Shown one piece after another: positions 18,385 to 27,493 of a DNA stretch of 64,000 nt (the stretch's first letter is position 1; the number at the start of each line of letters is the position of its first letter). The position numbers and the translations under genes were made by a program. The notes under the pieces are model-generated. The model was not told the DNA's origin, ran no database searches, and saw only the letters and a program-made list of their open reading frames with translations. This DNA comes from Alphaproteobacteria bacterium (GTDB lineage: Bacteria > Pseudomonadota > Alphaproteobacteria > UBA6615): NCBI GenBank assembly GCA_011087645.1, contig JAALLF010000013.1, positions 1-64,000 of the forward strand, given 5' to 3'.

Positions 18385-19068
18385 ATGGAGTACGTCATCA
18401 CACCGCCGGAAACGGTTTCGATCGCCGTGGTGGGCCAAAGCGCCCGGTTTCCCGTGCGCCGCGTTATCTGTGTCGGCCGCAACTACATGGCCCATATTCG
18501 CGAAATGGGCGGCGACGAACGGGACTTGCCGTTCTATTTTGCCAAGCCCGCCGACGCGATTGTACCCACCGGATCGACCATCGACTATCCGCCGCAGACC
18601 TCGAACTTTCACTATGAATGCGAACTGGTCGCGGCGATCGGCAAGGGCGGCAGCAACATCGCTGAAGCGGACGCGCTCGACCATGTGTACGGCTATGCCG
18701 TCGGCCTCGACATGACCCGCCGCGACGTGCAGATCGCCTTACGCGAAAAAGGCCGGCCGTGGGATATGGGCAAGGGCTTCGACCAATCCGCACCATGCGG
18801 CGACATCCATCCGGTCGATCAGGTCGGTCATTTTCCCAAAGGCAATCTCTGGCTCAAGGTCAATGGCGAGACCCGCCAGGATTCCGATCTGGAACTGATG
18901 ATCTGGAACCTGCAGGAGACCATTGCCAACCTGTCCGGGCTGGTCGCGTTGGAGCCGGGCGATTTGATTTACACCGGCACGCCCGACGGTGTCGGCCCCG
19001 TGGTATCCGGCGATAAAATGCACGGCCATATCGACGGGCTGAGCGATATCGAGATTACCGTCCGCTGA
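18385..19068 (+). CDS. fumarylacetoacetate hydrolase (FAH) family protein
   Basis: A 227-residue FAH-fold protein. Members hydrolyse or decarboxylate beta-diketo or oxaloacetate-like acids with Mg2+. The early CVGRNYMAHIREMG and FYFAKPADAIVPTG segments, the metal-binding NFHYECELVAAIGKGG (acidic E-x-E pair) and GYAVGLDMTRRDVQ match the small FAH proteins such as fumarylpyruvate hydrolase or YcgM-type oxaloacetate decarboxylase. LIYTGTPDGVGPV is the C-terminal signature. It is 16 nt upstream of xth. The exact substrate is not assigned. Confidence 0.88.
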   Translation: MEYVITPPETVSIAVVGQSARFPVRRVICVGRNYMAHIREMGGDERDLPFYFAKPADAIVPTGSTIDYPPQTSNFHYECELVAAIGKGGSNIAEADALDHVYGYAVGLDMTRRDVQIALREKGRPWDMGKGFDQSAPCGDIHPVDQVGHFPKGNLWLKVNGETRQDSDLELMIWNLQETIANLSGLVALEPGDLIYTGTPDGVGPVVSGDKMHGHIDGLSDIEITVR

Positions 19069-19084
19069 TCGGCGGCCGCTCGCC

Positions 19085-19873
19085 ATGCGTCTGGTTACCT
19101 GGAATATAAACTCGGTTCGCCTGCGCGCACCACTGGTGCATCGTCTGGTCGACGAGATCGCGCCCGACGTTCTGTGTCTGCAGGAAACCAAGGTCATGGA
19201 CGAGCTGTTTCCCCATGACGAACTCGCCGAGCTGTTTCCCCACCGCCACGCGCGCGGCATGAAGGCCTATAACGGCGTCGCCATTCTGTCGCGTATCCCC
19301 TTCACCGCGACCGGCGGCGACGATTGGTGCGGACGCAGCGACGCCCGCCACGCCAGCGTCACCTTTGAGGGCGGGGTCGAGCTGCACGATTTCTACGTGC
19401 CGGCCGGCGGCGACGAACCGGACCCGGAGATCAACGATAAATTTGCCCATAAGCTGCGATTTCTCGACGAAATGACCGCCTGGTCGGGAGCCCAAGCGAA
19501 CCCGGAGGCCAAGCGCATCCTGGTTGGCGACCTCAATATCGCGCCGGCGGAAAACGATGTGTGGTCCCACAAACAGCTTTTGAAAATCGTCAGCCACACG
19601 CCGGTCGAGGTCGACCGTCTGCAGGCGCTACAGGCATCGCACGACTGGGTCGACGCGGTGCGCCACTTCATCCCCGACAGCGAAAAGCTGTTTAGCTGGT
19701 GGAGCTACCGCTCGCGCGATTGGCGCGAATCCAACCGGGGGCGGCGCCTGGACCATGTGTGGGTGACCCCGGCGCTGACCAAGAGCCTGAAAGGCGCGTC
19801 GGTATTCGACGACGCCCGCGACTGGACCAAACCGTCGGACCACGCGCCGGTTGTCGTCGACATCGATATCTAG
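19085..19873 (+). CDS. xth: exodeoxyribonuclease III (AP endonuclease)
   Basis: A 262-residue EEP-family nuclease acting at abasic sites in base-excision repair. All family motifs are visible: VTWNINSVRLR at the start, CLQETKV with the metal-binding Glu, YNGVAILSR, GDLNIAPAENDVW with catalytic Asp/Asn, RLDHVWVT and the final SDHAPVVVDI with the catalytic Asp-His. The length is normal. Its stop is 2 nt from the stop of the convergent methyltransferase. Confidence 0.95.
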   Translation: MRLVTWNINSVRLRAPLVHRLVDEIAPDVLCLQETKVMDELFPHDELAELFPHRHARGMKAYNGVAILSRIPFTATGGDDWCGRSDARHASVTFEGGVELHDFYVPAGGDEPDPEINDKFAHKLRFLDEMTAWSGAQANPEAKRILVGDLNIAPAENDVWSHKQLLKIVSHTPVEVDRLQALQASHDWVDAVRHFIPDSEKLFSWWSYRSRDWRESNRGRRLDHVWVTPALTKSLKGASVFDDARDWTKPSDHAPVVVDIDI

Positions 19874-19875
19874 AA

Positions 19876-20367
19876 TTAGGCGCCGACCCGGTACATGAAA
19901 TAGCGCTCGGCGGCGACGCCGTCGGGCAGCGGCAGCGCTTGCCAGTCATCGGCCGGTAGTTTCTGGTCGCTGAGGACCAACCCGCCCGGCACCACCATGG
20001 AATTGAGCAACGGCACCAATTGGCCGAACAGGATCACGTCGGTTTCGGGCCGGCCGCTGCCGATGTCGCTGTGCACCAGCGCCGCGGTTCGCCCCAGCCG
20101 AGCCGCCGCCACGGGCAAGTTGTCGAGCACTTCGCCGGTGAACAAATGATCGTCGTCGGGAATGCAATCGGGATGGGCCGCGACTTTGCGTTCGAAGACA
20201 TAGATATCGCGCTCGGGGAATAGGCCGCGCATATGATCGTAGGTGCGCCCGTTGCCCAGGCCGAGTTCGAGGATCACGCCGGGCATCTCGGCGATTTGCG
20301 GCGCGGCGGCGTTAAGGCATTCGCGCTGCGCCGTCATGCGCCGGATAAAACTATCGAGCCGGCTCAC
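19876..20367 (-). CDS. small class I SAM-dependent methyltransferase
   Basis: A 163-residue Rossmann-type methyltransferase core. Motif I is in VILELGLGNGRTYDHM near 32-46 and the acidic post-I residue is in DIYVFERKV. GGLVLSDQKL corresponds to the strand after motif III. It starts with GTG and is the third gene of a leftward operon behind the ABC-type protein and the cyclic-nucleotide-binding protein, with a gap of 21 nt. There is no extra substrate domain and the target is unknown. Because of the neighbours an envelope or regulatory role is possible, but that is inference. Confidence 0.78.
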   Translation of the reverse strand: MSRLDSFIRRMTAQRECLNAAAPQIAEMPGVILELGLGNGRTYDHMRGLFPERDIYVFERKVAAHPDCIPDDDHLFTGEVLDNLPVAAARLGRTAALVHSDIGSGRPETDVILFGQLVPLLNSMVVPGGLVLSDQKLPADDWQALPLPDGVAAERYFMYRVGA

Positions 20368-20388
20368 GCGCCCACTCGGATGTTTTGA

Positions 20389-20844
20389 TCAGCCATTGGA
20401 CGCGGCCAAGGCATCGCGCAACTGGTTCGTCGTATGATCGAGCCGCGAGGCCAGTTCGCGCATGATCTCGACCGACATTTCCGGAAATTCGGCGACCAGG
20501 CGGAAGAACAAATCTTTCGAGATGCGCAGGGTCACCGTGCGCGATTTGGCCCGCACGGTGGCCGTGCGCGGCACGTCGCAGAGGATGGCGATTTCACCGA
20601 CAAAGTCGTTGCGGCCCAGAGTGGCGACGTTGAGCTCGCCCGATGGGGTGTCGACCAACACATCGGCCTCACCCTCGATGATCAAATAAGCGGCATCGCC
20701 CATGTCTCCCTGGCTGAAGAACAGTTGATCGGCCTCATAGGTGATCCGCTCGCTGGTAAACGCCAGCAGCTTCAGCTTCGACGGCTCCAGCTTGGCAAAC
20801 ATCGGAATGTTGCGCAGCATTTCGACTTCTTCGTTTAGGCTCAC
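20389..20844 (-). CDS. cyclic nucleotide-binding domain protein without DNA-binding domain
   Basis: A 151-residue single cNMP-binding (Crp-type) domain. NIPMFAKLEPSKLKLLAFT opens the domain, and the phosphate-binding cassette is FVGEIAILCDVPRTATVRA near residues 80-98, with the Glu and Arg that hold cyclic nucleotide. The C-terminal helix (MSVEIMRELASRLDHTTNQL) follows, but no helix-turn-helix exists, so it is not a transcription factor by itself. It starts with GTG, 57 nt after the ABC-type gene, and probably acts with it. A class III cyclase at 36.8 kb could supply the ligand. Whether it binds cAMP, cGMP or something else is unknown. Confidence 0.85.
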   Translation of the reverse strand: MSLNEEVEMLRNIPMFAKLEPSKLKLLAFTSERITYEADQLFFSQGDMGDAAYLIIEGEADVLVDTPSGELNVATLGRNDFVGEIAILCDVPRTATVRAKSRTVTLRISKDLFFRLVAEFPEMSVEIMRELASRLDHTTNQLRDALAASNG

Positions 20845-20901
20845 GTCGCGCCCCCTTTACCGTTTTGGCATTTTTTCATATCAATTCCGTCCCGTCCGTA
20901 T

Positions 20902-23580
20902 TCAGGCCGATTGCAGCATTTCGTGCAAAGCCGTGCCATCGCGGTTCAGTTCATCATACGCGCCCTGTTCCGCCACCCGGCCATCGGCGAAGACAACAAC
21001 CCGCTCGAATTTCGCCGCCATCGGCGCCCGATTGACGATCCATATCACGCCCTTGCCACCTCGCACCTTCAGAATAGTCTCCGCGATACGGTCTTGCACG
21101 GATGGATCCATGGCCGACGTCGCCTCGTTGGCGATCAACAGGTCGGGGCGTTTCAGCAGCGCGCGCGCCAGGCTAAGCTTCTGGCGCTGCACCGATGACA
21201 ACCGGCCACCGCCGACGCCCACCTGAAACTCCAGGCCAGCCTCCATGACGCTACCACGCAAATGCAGGTCGTCGAGGGTCTCGGCAATCAGCGCGCCGAC
21301 TCGGCTCGGTCCCTCGGCCTGACCATAGGCCAGTTTGCCGAACAGGATATTATCCTGCAGCGCGGCGGCCGCATTGTAAGTCTCGGCATCGAAGAATTCG
21401 ACGGCGCTGCTGAGCTCTTCCGGCAGATCGGCGGCGAAGCGGTCGCGTGCGGTCAGGATCTTCTGCTGCAGTTCCTCTTCGACGATGCCCAACCGGTGTT
21501 GCGCCACCACCACCTTGAACGGCAGCGACATCAGGGCGACCCGGTCCTCCTCGGTCATCTCGTCGTGGGAGCGCCGGTCGGTGCGCGACAACAGGGTTCT
21601 GAATTCGGGTAGCTCGTCCGAGCTGATGAACGAATATTGCTCAAAGAATTCATGGCCCGGCGGCAGGTCGGCGAAGATCTCGATCATCGTCTCGGCGACG
21701 CTGCGGCCCGCCGTAATCAGATCGTCGACCAATCCGGACTTACGTAAGATCTCCAGGACATAGGGGTTCTGGGGCAACAAATTGATATTGAAGGCGTCGC
21801 CAACCGGTGTGCCGAACAGCAAATTTTCAGCCACCGACGCGTTGGTGTTGTAGGTACCCCGGTCGAATAGCTCGACCAGGTCGGCATAGGCCGGCTCGCG
21901 CAATCGATCGGCCATCGCGGCGCGCGCCTTGAGTACGGCTTCGGCGATGTCGGGGCGCTCGGTCGGATCGATGGTGCCGCGCAGACCCAGTTGATAGATG
22001 TCGTCGGACAGTTCGACAGTGTCGAATATTTCCAATATCCGTTCGAACAGCGCCTCGGGCTTGTCGACGCCGGCGGCCTCATAGTCGATCCAGTCGGCGC
22101 TATAGTCGTGCGCAATATTGCCGGCACGGGTCGCCTCGGCGGCCGCCGCGTCGCGGTCGCGGGCCTGCGCCTCGTCATATTCGGGCGGGGTGAGCGGGCG
22201 GTGCTTCAGGCCATAGACCAAATTGTCGCGTACCGTGGCCGATTGCAAAAATGGCGTGTTGCCGGCATAGGCGATGCGCCGGCCGATCACCGATTCCGGC
22301 AGTTCGACGAAATTCTCCCCGGCGACGGTGATCCGCCCGCCGGTGGGTACCGCCAACCGCGCCAGCAACAGGGCGAGATAATCCTTGCCGCTACTACCGC
22401 CGCCGATCACCGCGACATTGCTGTCGGCGACAAGATTGAGCGTGACCCCGGCGATGCGGCGCACCTCGTCTTCATCAACCAGGCTGACATTGGTCAATTC
22501 AATGTCGCCGGCCAACGATGTCGCGCCCTCCGGTTCGGTGTGCTGCAGTTCCTCGTCCAGCATGCCGTCCGGATCGAACTGGCTGACCACCTGGTCGTAT
22601 TTAACCCTTGCGTCGGCCTGCTGCTGGTACCAATTCAGCAGCTCTTTCCACGGCGTCGACATGTCTTTGTGGGCGCTAATCACGGCGACCAGCGCGCCAA
22701 TGGTGATGTTGCCTTCGATCACCAGAATGCCGCCGATGAGATAGAATAGGAACGGCGCCAGCTTATCGAGGAAGTTGTTGATAAACTTGATGGTGTATTT
22801 GCGCCGGAATATCTCGAAGCGAATATTATAAATCGCCGCCAACCGGTCGGCGAACCGGGTTAGCTCCAGATTGGAGGTATCGTTGACGTGGATATCGACA
22901 ATGCCGGAGACGGTTTCGCCAACATGATCCGACAGCCGGCGGATTTCGCGCAACCGCGCCTTGCCCAGCGCACTGACCTTCTTTTGCAACCGCGGAATGA
23001 CGTACATTTGAACCGGGTAGAGCGCCGCGGCGGCCACGCCCAATATCGGATCTTGGACGAGAATAAACCCGATCGCGACAATGAGCTGACCGGCAAGGAA
23101 CACCGGATCGACCACCGCGCCGACAAAAAACGCGCCGATCGGTTCGGACTCCGCCGTGATCATGGAAATCACTTCGCCCTGGCTGGTGCGCTTGAAATGA
23201 GGCAGCGGGAAGCGCAGGACGCGCGAGAACAGCGAATAGCGCAGGCGGCGCAGCAGACGCTCGGCGGTACGTCCCTTCGTCGTATTGATATGATATTTCA
23301 GCGCATTGTTGATGATGACGAGAAGCAGAAAAAACACGCACAATATGACCAGAAAGATGGTCTGCGAGCCTTCGAAGACAAAATTATAGACGCCCAGGAC
23401 TGAGGCGGAAAACGGCGGTCCTTCGCCGCCCAGCGCCCGATTGATGATCTGTTTGGGCACGTCGAACAGCATGAAGCCAATCGGCCACGAGATCGCCACG
23501 AATATCAGAATGTAAAGCTGCTGACGCCCGCTATGCTTGAGGACAAAGCGGTACATGCTGCGGTCCATCCGCTCGGCCAC
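20902..23580 (-). CDS. ABC-exporter-like protein with degenerate nucleotide-binding domain and large insertion
   Basis: An 892-residue protein (GTG start after AGGAGAG). Residues about 20-310 form an ABC-exporter transmembrane domain with roughly five to six helices, including RTSQGEVISMITAESEPIG like other exporters. The NBD begins near 360. Walker A reads GGGSSGKD (393-400, Asp for Ser/Thr). The signature is LSSVQ (794-798, for LSGGQ), Walker B is LLIANEA (814-820, Asn for Asp, catalytic Glu kept), and the H-loop position reads VNR (849-851, Asn for His). About 390 residues separate Walker A and signature, where about 110 is usual. The insert repeats the Q-loop-following NLxFG motif at 453, 586 and 744. 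ATP hydrolysis may be weak or lost. It heads an operon with a cNMP-binding protein and a methyltransferase and is divergent from a glycosyltransferase operon. Confidence 0.85.
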   Translation of the reverse strand: MAERMDRSMYRFVLKHSGRQQLYILIFVAISWPIGFMLFDVPKQIINRALGGEGPPFSASVLGVYNFVFEGSQTIFLVILCVFFLLLVIINNALKYHINTTKGRTAERLLRRLRYSLFSRVLRFPLPHFKRTSQGEVISMITAESEPIGAFFVGAVVDPVFLAGQLIVAIGFILVQDPILGVAAAALYPVQMYVIPRLQKKVSALGKARLREIRRLSDHVGETVSGIVDIHVNDTSNLELTRFADRLAAIYNIRFEIFRRKYTIKFINNFLDKLAPFLFYLIGGILVIEGNITIGALVAVISAHKDMSTPWKELLNWYQQQADARVKYDQVVSQFDPDGMLDEELQHTEPEGATSLAGDIELTNVSLVDEDEVRRIAGVTLNLVADSNVAVIGGGSSGKDYLALLLARLAVPTGGRITVAGENFVELPESVIGRRIAYAGNTPFLQSATVRDNLVYGLKHRPLTPPEYDEAQARDRDAAAAEATRAGNIAHDYSADWIDYEAAGVDKPEALFERILEIFDTVELSDDIYQLGLRGTIDPTERPDIAEAVLKARAAMADRLREPAYADLVELFDRGTYNTNASVAENLLFGTPVGDAFNINLLPQNPYVLEILRKSGLVDDLITAGRSVAETMIEIFADLPPGHEFFEQYSFISSDELPEFRTLLSRTDRRSHDEMTEEDRVALMSLPFKVVVAQHRLGIVEEELQQKILTARDRFAADLPEELSSAVEFFDAETYNAAAALQDNILFGKLAYGQAEGPSRVGALIAETLDDLHLRGSVMEAGLEFQVGVGGGRLSSVQRQKLSLARALLKRPDLLIANEATSAMDPSVQDRIAETILKVRGGKGVIWIVNRAPMAAKFERVVVFADGRVAEQGAYDELNRDGTALHEMLQSA

Positions 23581-23767
23581 TCTTACTCTCCTTGTCCCCC
23601 GGTGTCCGGCTGAAGCGCCGGCGCCAACCAGGTTAACCTAACCCACCAAACCCGATAAATAAATCGAGAGCGCGTCTTATCCGCCCTCGTAAACGAAGGG
23701 TTCTGCGACTACCTGAGTTGTGTAATAGTCTGGCCGCTGTCAAGCCCACCCTGGAACTGGTGTACTC
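23581..23767. other. divergent promoter region of the ABC-type and glycosyltransferase operons
   Basis: 187 nt between two divergent operons, so promoters for both must lie here or overlap the ends. GGTTAACC (23631-23638) is a short palindrome. GTAATAGT near 23724-23731 could be a -10 for the rightward operon, but no convincing -35 accompanies it. No terminators. Confidence 0.35.
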
Positions 23768-25033
23768 ATGCCGAACCGTCACAAGCGTATTTTGATCTAT
23801 AGCCACGACTCATTTGGGCTCGGCCATTTGCGGCGTTGCCGGGCGATTGCCAACGCCCTGGTACAGCACGACCCAAAAGTCAGCGTCCTTATTCTGTCGG
23901 GCTCACCGATTATCGGTAATTTCGAATTCCGCGACCGGGTCGATTTCGTCCGCCTGCCCGGTGTCGTGAAACTGAAAAACGGCGAATATGTACCCCTGAA
24001 GTTACCCATGGACATCGAAGAGACGGTGGCGTTACGCGCCGCCATCATTCTGCACACCGCAGAAGCCTTCGACCCCGATGTATTCATCGTCGATAAAGAG
24101 CCCCATGGTTTGCGCGGCGAGGTGCTCGAAACCCTTCACATGTTGAAAGCGCGCGGGACGTTCCTGGTGTTGGGACTGCGCGACATCCTGGACGATCCCC
24201 ATCTGCTGGGCCCGGAATGGCGCAACAAGAATGTCCTGCCGACGCTCGACAATGTTTATGACGAGCTGTGGGTCTACGGATTGCCGCAAATATGCAACCC
24301 CCTGGACGGCCTGAACGTGCCGCAATCGGTCCACCGCAAGACAGTCTATACCGGTTATCTGCGGCGCAACTTGCGCGAACGCGCATCGACCGCAGCCGAT
24401 TTCCCCTATCTCGACCGGCCCTACATTATGGTCACTGCCGGCGGCGGCGGCGACGGCGACGCCATGCTCGATTGGGTTTTGCGAGCTTATGAGAACGACC
24501 CCGACCTGCCGGTTCCCGGCTTCTTTGTCTTCGGACCGTTTCTCGACGCCGACCTGCAAGCCTCGTTCAATGCGCGCATCGCCAAACTGCCTAACGTCGA
24601 TTCCATCATCTTCGACACCCAGCCCGAATCGCTGATCGACAACGCGACGGCGATTGTCGCTATGGGCGGCTACAACACATTTTGCGAGATCCTGTCCTTC
24701 AACAAACGCGCGCTCATCGTACCGCGCACCCAGCCGCGGCTCGAACAATTCATTCGCGCGTCGCGCAGCCAAGAATTCGGCTTGGTAAAAATGCTGATCC
24801 ACGACGCGATAAACGATCTTGAAGACGAGGCGCCCGATTGGCGTCTGATGGCGACGGCGCTGCGTCATTTGCCGCAACAGGGTCTGCCGTCGGAAGTTAT
24901 TTTGCCCGGCCTGCTCGATGGCCTGGATAACGTCAATCGGCTGACCGATATCGCCATTGCGCGGCGAAGAGGCCCTGACAATGTTGGCGACCGCAGCGCA
25001 ACCGCGGGAGACGTCAGCCAGCGCTCGACGTGA
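23768..25033 (+). CDS. glycosyltransferase, MurG/GT28-like fold (first paralogue)
   Basis: A 421-residue GT-B glycosyltransferase. The N-terminal half opens with a strand and the glycine-rich loop SFGLGHLRRCRAIANALV, as in MurG and UDP-GlcNAc 2-epimerase-like enzymes. The C-terminal half has ITVTAGGGGDGDAMLDW-type donor-domain entry (near 222-238) and VAMGGYNTFCEILSFNKRAL, corresponding to the nucleotide-sugar-binding GGxxT/E region. No membrane segment is evident. It is the first gene of a rightward cluster and overlaps the next start by 4 nt (GTGA). It shares several motifs with the gene at 28110, so the two are probably paralogues. Donor and acceptor are unknown. Confidence 0.82.
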   Translation: MPNRHKRILIYSHDSFGLGHLRRCRAIANALVQHDPKVSVLILSGSPIIGNFEFRDRVDFVRLPGVVKLKNGEYVPLKLPMDIEETVALRAAIILHTAEAFDPDVFIVDKEPHGLRGEVLETLHMLKARGTFLVLGLRDILDDPHLLGPEWRNKNVLPTLDNVYDELWVYGLPQICNPLDGLNVPQSVHRKTVYTGYLRRNLRERASTAADFPYLDRPYIMVTAGGGGDGDAMLDWVLRAYENDPDLPVPGFFVFGPFLDADLQASFNARIAKLPNVDSIIFDTQPESLIDNATAIVAMGGYNTFCEILSFNKRALIVPRTQPRLEQFIRASRSQEFGLVKMLIHDAINDLEDEAPDWRLMATALRHLPQQGLPSEVILPGLLDGLDNVNRLTDIAIARRRGPDNVGDRSATAGDVSQRST

Positions 25034-26334
25034 CGGCGACCCACCCGGCCAACCGCGACACGCATGCTGCGCCGGGCGCCCTAGACCCGCCCGTCGGCGT
25101 CGTTGGCGTCGTCGTGAAGGGCTATCCACGCCTTTCCGAAACGTTTATCGCGCAAGAATTGCACGGCCTGGAAGCCCGCGGCCTGCGCCTGCAAATCATC
25201 TCACTGCGCCACCCCTACGATCCGACCACCCATCCTATCCACGACGAGATCGTCGCGCCGGTTTCTTATTTGCCGGAATATCTGTGGCGCGAACCGCTGC
25301 GGGTGCTACGGGCCTGGTGGGCGGTCCGGCGGCACGCCGGCTACCGCGCCGCCCGCGCTAAGTTTAGGCGCGACTGGCGTCGCGACCGGACGCCAAACCG
25401 TATCCGGCGTTTCGGCCAGGCATGCGTTCTAGCCCATGAGAGCGGCCCGGCGCTCGATTTTCTATACGCCCATTTTCTCCATACCCCGGCCTCGGTCGCG
25501 CGCTATGCCGCGGCCATGCTGGATGTGCCCTTCGCCGTCTCCGCCCACGCCAAAGACATCTGGACGACGCCGGAATGGGAAAAGCGCGAAAAACTGCAAG
25601 ACCTGAGCTGGCTAACCACCTGTACCGCCAGTGGCACTGAGCATTTGCGCGCCATCGCCGCCGGCGACGCGGCGAAGGTTCATTTGAACTACCACGGCCT
25701 CGATTTAAACCGATTTCCGCCCAATCCAGCGGTTCAGGGCACAACAGACGACGATACGGTGTGCCTCGCTTCAGTCGGCCGGCTGGTGGAAAAGAAGGGA
25801 TATAGCGATTTACTCGACGCCCTGGCCCTACTACCGCCAGAACTGAAATGGCGTCTCACCCATATCGGTGGCGGACCGCTGGCCAAGACGTTGGCCGCGC
25901 AGGCCGAGCGCCTCGGCATCATCAGCCAAATTGAATGGCTTGGCCGGCAGCCGCAATCCACGGTCCAGGAGGTTCTACGTCAGGCTGACATCTTCGTCCT
26001 GGCCAGTAAGATCGCCGATGACGGCGACCGCGACGGCCTGCCTAACGTGCTGATGGAGGCGCAAAGCCAGTCGGTGCCGTGCGTCACCACTGCGGTCTCG
26101 GCGATCCCCGAACTGATCGACAACCGCGACACCGGCCTTTTGGTCGCGCCCGGCGACCCGCGTGCGCTCGCCGCCGCGATCACAGAACTCGCCGTCAATC
26201 CAACTTTGCGCCACGAATTCGCCGTACGAGCCTTGGCGAAACTACATGCCGACTTCCAGATGGACGGCGGCCACGATGCCATAGCCGCGCTGATTACCTC
26301 GGCGTCGGCGGCCAAAAGCGTTAACCCGGCCTGA
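25030..26334 (+). CDS. GT4-family glycosyltransferase (first)
   Basis: A 434-residue GT-B retaining glycosyltransferase starting at GTG 25030 inside the previous stop. The N-terminal acceptor domain has VVVKGYPRLSETFIAQELHG and the C-terminal group-1 domain starts around residue 240 (CLASVGRLVEKKGYSDLLDAL). GGGPLAKTLAAQAERLGI and RDGLPNVLMEAQSQSVPCVT form the donor site, with the conserved Glu. The SETFIAQEL motif resembles colanic-acid/exopolysaccharide GT4 enzymes. It works in the cytoplasm on nucleotide sugars and is one of four transferases in the cluster. Confidence 0.88.
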   Translation: MTATHPANRDTHAAPGALDPPVGVVGVVVKGYPRLSETFIAQELHGLEARGLRLQIISLRHPYDPTTHPIHDEIVAPVSYLPEYLWREPLRVLRAWWAVRRHAGYRAARAKFRRDWRRDRTPNRIRRFGQACVLAHESGPALDFLYAHFLHTPASVARYAAAMLDVPFAVSAHAKDIWTTPEWEKREKLQDLSWLTTCTASGTEHLRAIAAGDAAKVHLNYHGLDLNRFPPNPAVQGTTDDDTVCLASVGRLVEKKGYSDLLDALALLPPELKWRLTHIGGGPLAKTLAAQAERLGIISQIEWLGRQPQSTVQEVLRQADIFVLASKIADDGDRDGLPNVLMEAQSQSVPCVTTAVSAIPELIDNRDTGLLVAPGDPRALAAAITELAVNPTLRHEFAVRALAKLHADFQMDGGHDAIAALITSASAAKSVNPA

Positions 26335-26335
26335 C

Positions 26336-27493
26336 ATGCGCGTCGCCTTCTACGCCCCGATGAAACCACCCGACCACCCGGTACCTTCCGGCGATCGGCA
26401 GTTGGCGCGGCTGTTCCAGCGGGCCCTGACCGAGGGCGGCCATCAATGCGAAATCGCCTGCCATTTTGTCAGCCGCGACGGCAAGGGCGACCCGGCACGC
26501 CAAGCACGCCTGCGCGATGTGGGCGGCAAACTGGCCAACCGGCTGGCACAGCGGTTTCTGGCGCGCCCCGCCGCAACACGGCCAGAAGCCTGGTTCACCT
26601 ATCATCTATATCACAAGGCGCCGGACTGGCTCGGCCCGCCCATCGCCGCAGCCATGGGCATTCCCTATTTCATCGCCGAGGCGTCAACAGCGCCGAAGCG
26701 CGCCGGCGGTCCCTGGGACATCGGCTTTACCGGCGCCAACCAAGCCATCGCCCAGGCCGATGGGATTTTCACGGTTAACAGCGACGATTGGGGTTGCCTG
26801 GAGGCGCTGATCGAATCCAAGACCTATCACAAGCGTCTGTTCCCCTTCGTCGATGCAGCCCCCTTTACGGCCGCCGCCGCGCGCCGCCGAAACATTCGCG
26901 CCGGCTACGCCGACCAGTTCGGCTGGCCGGCGGAGGCCCCGCTGCTGCTGGCCGTCGGCATGATGCGCGACGGGGCTAAGCGGCAGTCTTATCATTTACT
27001 GGCAACCGCCCTGTCGAAGCTGATCGACCAGGACTGGCGGTTGGTTGTCGTCGGCGACGGACCGTGCCGCGACGAGATTACGCAAGAATTGGAAATCGCT
27101 GCGCCGGGCCGCACGACCTTCCTGGGTGAACTGGATGAGCCGCAGCTCGCCGACGCCTACGCGGCTTGCGACATGTTGGTGTGGCCGGCGGTCGATGAGG
27201 CGTTTGGCATGGCACTGCTTGAGGCGCAGGCCGCCGGGTTACCGATTATCGCTGGTAAGCAGCGCGGCGTTCCCGATATTGTTTCGTCCGGCGTCACTGG
27301 CCTGTTGCCACCGGCCAACGATACAGAGGCCTTCGCCGACGCGGTTCGCCGGCTGTTGGGCGATGACGAATTGCGGCAACGGTTTTCGCGCGCGGCGGCG
27401 TCACGGGTGGCCGAACAATATGACGTCCCAAAGGCAGCGGCGGAGATCAACCGCACCCTGCAAACTGTCGGTATGGCGTTCAGTAAACGATGA
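26336..27493 (+). CDS. GT4-family glycosyltransferase (second)
   Basis: A 385-residue GT-B enzyme starting one base after the previous stop. The N-terminal half begins MRVAFYAPMKPPDHPVPSGD, typical of a subset of alphaproteobacterial GT4 enzymes. The donor domain contains LLAVGMMRDGAKRQSYHLLA, VVVGDGPCRDEITQELE and the E-x7-E motif in DEAFGMALLEAQAAGLP near 280-297. Its stop overlaps the next start (ATGA). The sugar and acceptor are unknown; the role in envelope polysaccharide assembly is inferred from context. Confidence 0.88.
   Translation: MRVAFYAPMKPPDHPVPSGDRQLARLFQRALTEGGHQCEIACHFVSRDGKGDPARQARLRDVGGKLANRLAQRFLARPAATRPEAWFTYHLYHKAPDWLGPPIAAAMGIPYFIAEASTAPKRAGGPWDIGFTGANQAIAQADGIFTVNSDDWGCLEALIESKTYHKRLFPFVDAAPFTAAAARRRNIRAGYADQFGWPAEAPLLLAVGMMRDGAKRQSYHLLATALSKLIDQDWRLVVVGDGPCRDEITQELEIAAPGRTTFLGELDEPQLADAYAACDMLVWPAVDEAFGMALLEAQAAGLPIIAGKQRGVPDIVSSGVTGLLPPANDTEAFADAVRRLLGDDELRQRFSRAAASRVAEQYDVPKAAAEINRTLQTVGMAFSKR

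Noticed and set aside
12570..23638. CCAGGTTAACC occurring at 12570 and 23628 as a possible shared operator
   Set aside because: An 11-base match at two sites in 64 kb with a common HpaI-type palindrome is weak, and the downstream genes are unrelated.
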